Positions 20,413 through 22,277 of a stretch of 22,277 bases of DNA are shown piece after piece (position 1 is the stretch's first letter; each line of letters opens with the position of its first letter). The translations under genes and the position numbers were made by a program. The DNA comes from a virus: the IMG/VR virus record IMGVR_UViG_3300021379_001099, positions 1 to 22,277 of that record; one strand, given 5' to 3'. The notes under the pieces are model-generated. The model was not told where the DNA came from. It saw only the letters and a list, made by a program, of their open reading frames with translations, and did not search any database.

Positions 20413-20441
20413 CTCGCCCAATATCTGAGATACTGAGCGAG
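20413..20441 (-). other. Strong 13-bp hairpin between head genes
   Basis: CTCGCTCAGTATC-TCA-GATATTGGGCGAG on the minus strand pairs over 13 positions with two G-U pairs and a 3-nt loop. It is in the short gap between the 136-aa virion protein gene and the connector gene. No T-run follows on either strand, so it is not a standard intrinsic terminator; an RNA processing or stabilising element that sets apart the highly expressed capsid genes is more likely. Confidence 0.55.
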
Positions 20442-20457
20442 AGAATAACCCTAAACA

Positions 20458-20868
20458 TTAGTCCATTAAGCTGGATCCACCATGTCGAGGAAAAGTAGGA
20501 ATAACTACTGTAGTAAGGACTACACCAGTTACTCCGGAAGTGGACTCAGTGACTACAACTTTCAGGAAAGAGTTAGCACCGACATACTCATCGACTCGTA
20601 AGAAGTCGTCATTAGATGACGTAATCTCATCTGTGCTTCCTTGATGAGTTTCGATATCTGTATCGGCTGCAAAAGTTCCGCCGGAAGCAGATGCAGATGT
20701 GTAAGAGATTGTGTAACCTCCATCTGTACAAACATCAACGTCATGTATAATCATAGCACCATGGTTGCCGGAAAGGTCAACCTCAGAGCTTGTAGTAGTT
20801 GCGGCAATTGCTCCACTGAACACTCTAGTACCTGTGTTGAGCATGTGCCCTAAGTTTCTCTTAGCCAT
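20458..20868 (-). CDS. Small virion protein next to capsid gene (decoration-like)
   Basis: A 136-aa protein with AAGGAGAATTGAATT before ATG 20868. It is rich in Ser, Thr, Val, Gly and Asp with clear beta strands (RVFSGAIAATTTSSEVDLSG, GAMIIHDVDVCTDGGYTISY, FLKVVVTESTSGVTGVVLTT), and has few charged helices. Its place right after the major capsid gene and its probable high expression fit a capsid decoration protein. I cannot match it to a named family; a head-fibre or internal protein is possible. It is followed by the strong hairpin at 20413-20441. Confidence 0.7.
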   Translation of the reverse strand: MAKRNLGHMLNTGTRVFSGAIAATTTSSEVDLSGNHGAMIIHDVDVCTDGGYTISYTSASASGGTFAADTDIETHQGSTDEITSSNDDFLRVDEYVGANSFLKVVVTESTSGVTGVVLTTVVIPTFPRHGGSSLMD

Positions 20869-20893
20869 AATTCAATTCTCCTTGGGCTAGTTA

Positions 20894-22189
20894 TTAAACG
20901 TGTTCAACAAGAACGAAAGCCAACTTATCGACAGGGCCAGCATCGTATTCTACAGTCAAACGTAGACCGATCTTACCTTCGTCGATGTACTTTTCGTTAA
21001 GTCTCTGTACTCTCATTGAGCTTCTGTCATAGATCTCAAAGAAAGCCAAGTTAGCAAGCATACAGACGTCACTTCCCGTAGAAGCTGCATAGTCTGCAAA
21101 GTTGCTAAGCTCTATAGCCTCGTGTCCTAGAACTGGAAGCATTCCATTAGGAGCGCTTGGGTTTAGGAAGTAAGGACGGTTATTTCCATCTTCCATCTTC
21201 ATTAAGTCGCCCATGAACTTGTTAGAGCAGAGCCAGACAATCTGATCCCTCTCTTGTTTGTACTCAGGGGCCAGCTTCTGCTTAGCATCAACAAGGATGC
21301 CGAACTGAGCGTAGCCTGAAGCAGTGCTGTCGAATGTAGACAGCTTCTGAGAGCTGACAGCTCCGATTGCAGGGAGAAGTCCGTCAGCTTGCTTCTCTGA
21401 TCCGTCTCCGTTCAAGAAATCATTCTCTTCGAGTTCTGCCAATCTACGGGAGTAGTGGTTAACAATCATTTGCTCGAAAGCAACGACGCTACCGGAAAGC
21501 AGACGCTCAGGGATCTTGATAATAACAGCTCTTTGGAAAGGAATAAATTGCTGCTTTCCTAGGATGTCACTAATGCTCTCTACAGATGTACTCTCTGTCT
21601 CGTGCCTTCCTGGGAAGTTACCATCATGTTCGAAAGTGATTCGCTCATTGATAGCAGCAGCGTTAGGAATAACTGTAGCTCTCTGGCGAATATGGTTGAG
21701 CTGTCGTCTCTTCTCTAGAATCTGCTTGCTTACAGAAGGAACAAGTAGTAATCCTCCATTAGAGTCTACAATAGAAGAAAGTGCTTTACCTTCATACCGC
21801 TCATCACAATCTCTAGGATCTTGATCTTCCCAGCTCCAGCTTGCAGCCTTTTCACGGTACTGAGCGCGGTCACCTGATAGAGCCTGCTGCAAAGACTTAA
21901 GCTCTTCAATTCGAGTAGACTTCTTCTCGCCGCCTTCAGCAAAACCAGTTGTATCTTGGGGCATATTTTTCATCTCTTCTTTTAGTTCATTAAGTTCTTT
22001 TTTCAATTCGGAATTCTCTTCCTTAACAGACTTGACCTCAGACTTAATACCTTCGACCAACTCCTTATTCTTCTGCTCGGCTTGAGTATCCTCTCTAAAG
22101 CTCTTCAGCTCCTTCAAGACTTCATTTAGAGCCTCTGAGGAGCGACTTTCGCTTGCAGCCTTCTCCTCTTTCTTGTTAGGTTCTGTCAT
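20894..22189 (-). CDS. Major capsid protein, HK97 fold with N-terminal scaffold domain
   Basis: A 431-aa capsid protein. I choose ATG 22189 (MTEPNKKEEKAASESRSSEA) because AAGGAG lies 6 nt upstream. Residues 1-75 form a charged coiled coil (LNEVLKELKSFRED, KSVKEENSELKKELNELKEE), the delta (scaffold) domain normally removed by the prohead protease. The HK97 core starts near residue 130 with SSIVDSNGGLLLVPSVSKQI, then LNHIRQRATVIP, KQQFIPFQRAVIIKIPERLL (E-loop and spine area), LAELEENDFLNGDGSEKQADGLL, the family 'E-x-x-x-x-x-G-d-G-t-x-x-P-x-G-i/l' block, and the P-domain end with GKIGLRLTVEYDAGPVDKLA. The frame is also open upstream, where it encodes the end of a prohead protease, so a fused form could exist. 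Confidence 0.93.
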   Translation of the reverse strand: MTEPNKKEEKAASESRSSEALNEVLKELKSFREDTQAEQKNKELVEGIKSEVKSVKEENSELKKELNELKEEMKNMPQDTTGFAEGGEKKSTRIEELKSLQQALSGDRAQYREKAASWSWEDQDPRDCDERYEGKALSSIVDSNGGLLLVPSVSKQILEKRRQLNHIRQRATVIPNAAAINERITFEHDGNFPGRHETESTSVESISDILGKQQFIPFQRAVIIKIPERLLSGSVVAFEQMIVNHYSRRLAELEENDFLNGDGSEKQADGLLPAIGAVSSQKLSTFDSTASGYAQFGILVDAKQKLAPEYKQERDQIVWLCSNKFMGDLMKMEDGNNRPYFLNPSAPNGMLPVLGHEAIELSNFADYAASTGSDVCMLANLAFFEIYDRSSMRVQRLNEKYIDEGKIGLRLTVEYDAGPVDKLAFVLVEHV

Positions 22190-22276
22190 TTGTTTCTCCT
22201 TGTTATTTGATTTAACATCTGACATAGTGGCTTGTGCATTCGCGGGGACTGCCACAAGCGAAATTTCAAGTAATTC
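22190..22276 (-). CDS. Prohead protease, C-terminal end (in frame with capsid gene, cut by window)
   Basis: Reading the capsid frame upstream of its own start, to the window edge, gives ELLEISLVAVPANAQATMSD and then VKSNNKEKQ without any stop. ELLE(I/V)S(L)VxVPAN is the hallmark of the C-terminal part of HK97-type prohead proteases (peptidase family U35), which cleave the capsid scaffold domain. So the protease gene ends in the same frame as the capsid gene. Either the two are one polyprotein with an internal capsid start, or I miss a frame change. The catalytic part lies outside the window. Confidence 0.8.
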
Positions 22277-22277
22277 T

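Overview
The window is part of the genome of a tailed, HK97-type siphophage (or a closely related prophage). The bacterial host cannot be named. Near-complete matches to the bacterial anti-Shine-Dalgarno sequence, a lipobox protein and strong -10 boxes show that it uses a standard bacterial transcription and translation apparatus, and the lipoprotein hints at a Gram-negative host. No integrase, tRNA or host housekeeping gene is visible. Genes are tightly packed, mostly with ATGA or 1-nt overlaps.

Region 1 (1-5852, + strand) is the replication and nucleotide module. It holds the C-terminus of a family A DNA polymerase cut by the window edge, a T7-type endonuclease I (junction resolvase), a PIF1/Dda-like SF1 helicase, a separate DEDD exonuclease, a dNMP kinase and a small PnuC-like membrane protein. 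Small unknown genes lie between them, including two (25 and 57 codons) that are easy to miss.

Region 2 (5853-8760, + strand) is the accessory part and the most unusual. Two cassettes have the same layout: a nearly identical extended -10 promoter, a micro-gene for a single-membrane-span peptide, then an HExxH zinc metalloprotease-like protein. Between them lie an orphan NAD-ligase Ia-like domain protein, a small unknown protein, a predicted lipoprotein and about 370 bp without a gene. The first 290 bp of that gap hold many complementary segments and may be a structured RNA.

Region 3 (8687-22277, - strand) is the morphogenesis module, convergent with the other half. In transcription order (right to left) it runs: prohead protease C-terminus, major capsid protein, small beta-rich protein, gp6-like connector, small protein, head closure, gp10-like neck protein, tail terminator, beta-rich protein, major tail tube, tail chaperone G with a -1 frameshift T extension, small protein, tape measure, three distal tail proteins, J-like tail tip protein, a fibre-like protein, a small protein and a coiled-coil/TM protein. 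Terminase and portal should lie to the right of the window.

Main observations: the duplicated promoter/TM-peptide/zincin cassettes; the possible structured RNA; a dispersed exact 10-bp palindrome AACAGCTGTT (six copies, one inside a likely promoter); the prohead protease frame running without a stop into the capsid gene; and a textbook A AAA AAG frameshift site in the tail chaperone gene.
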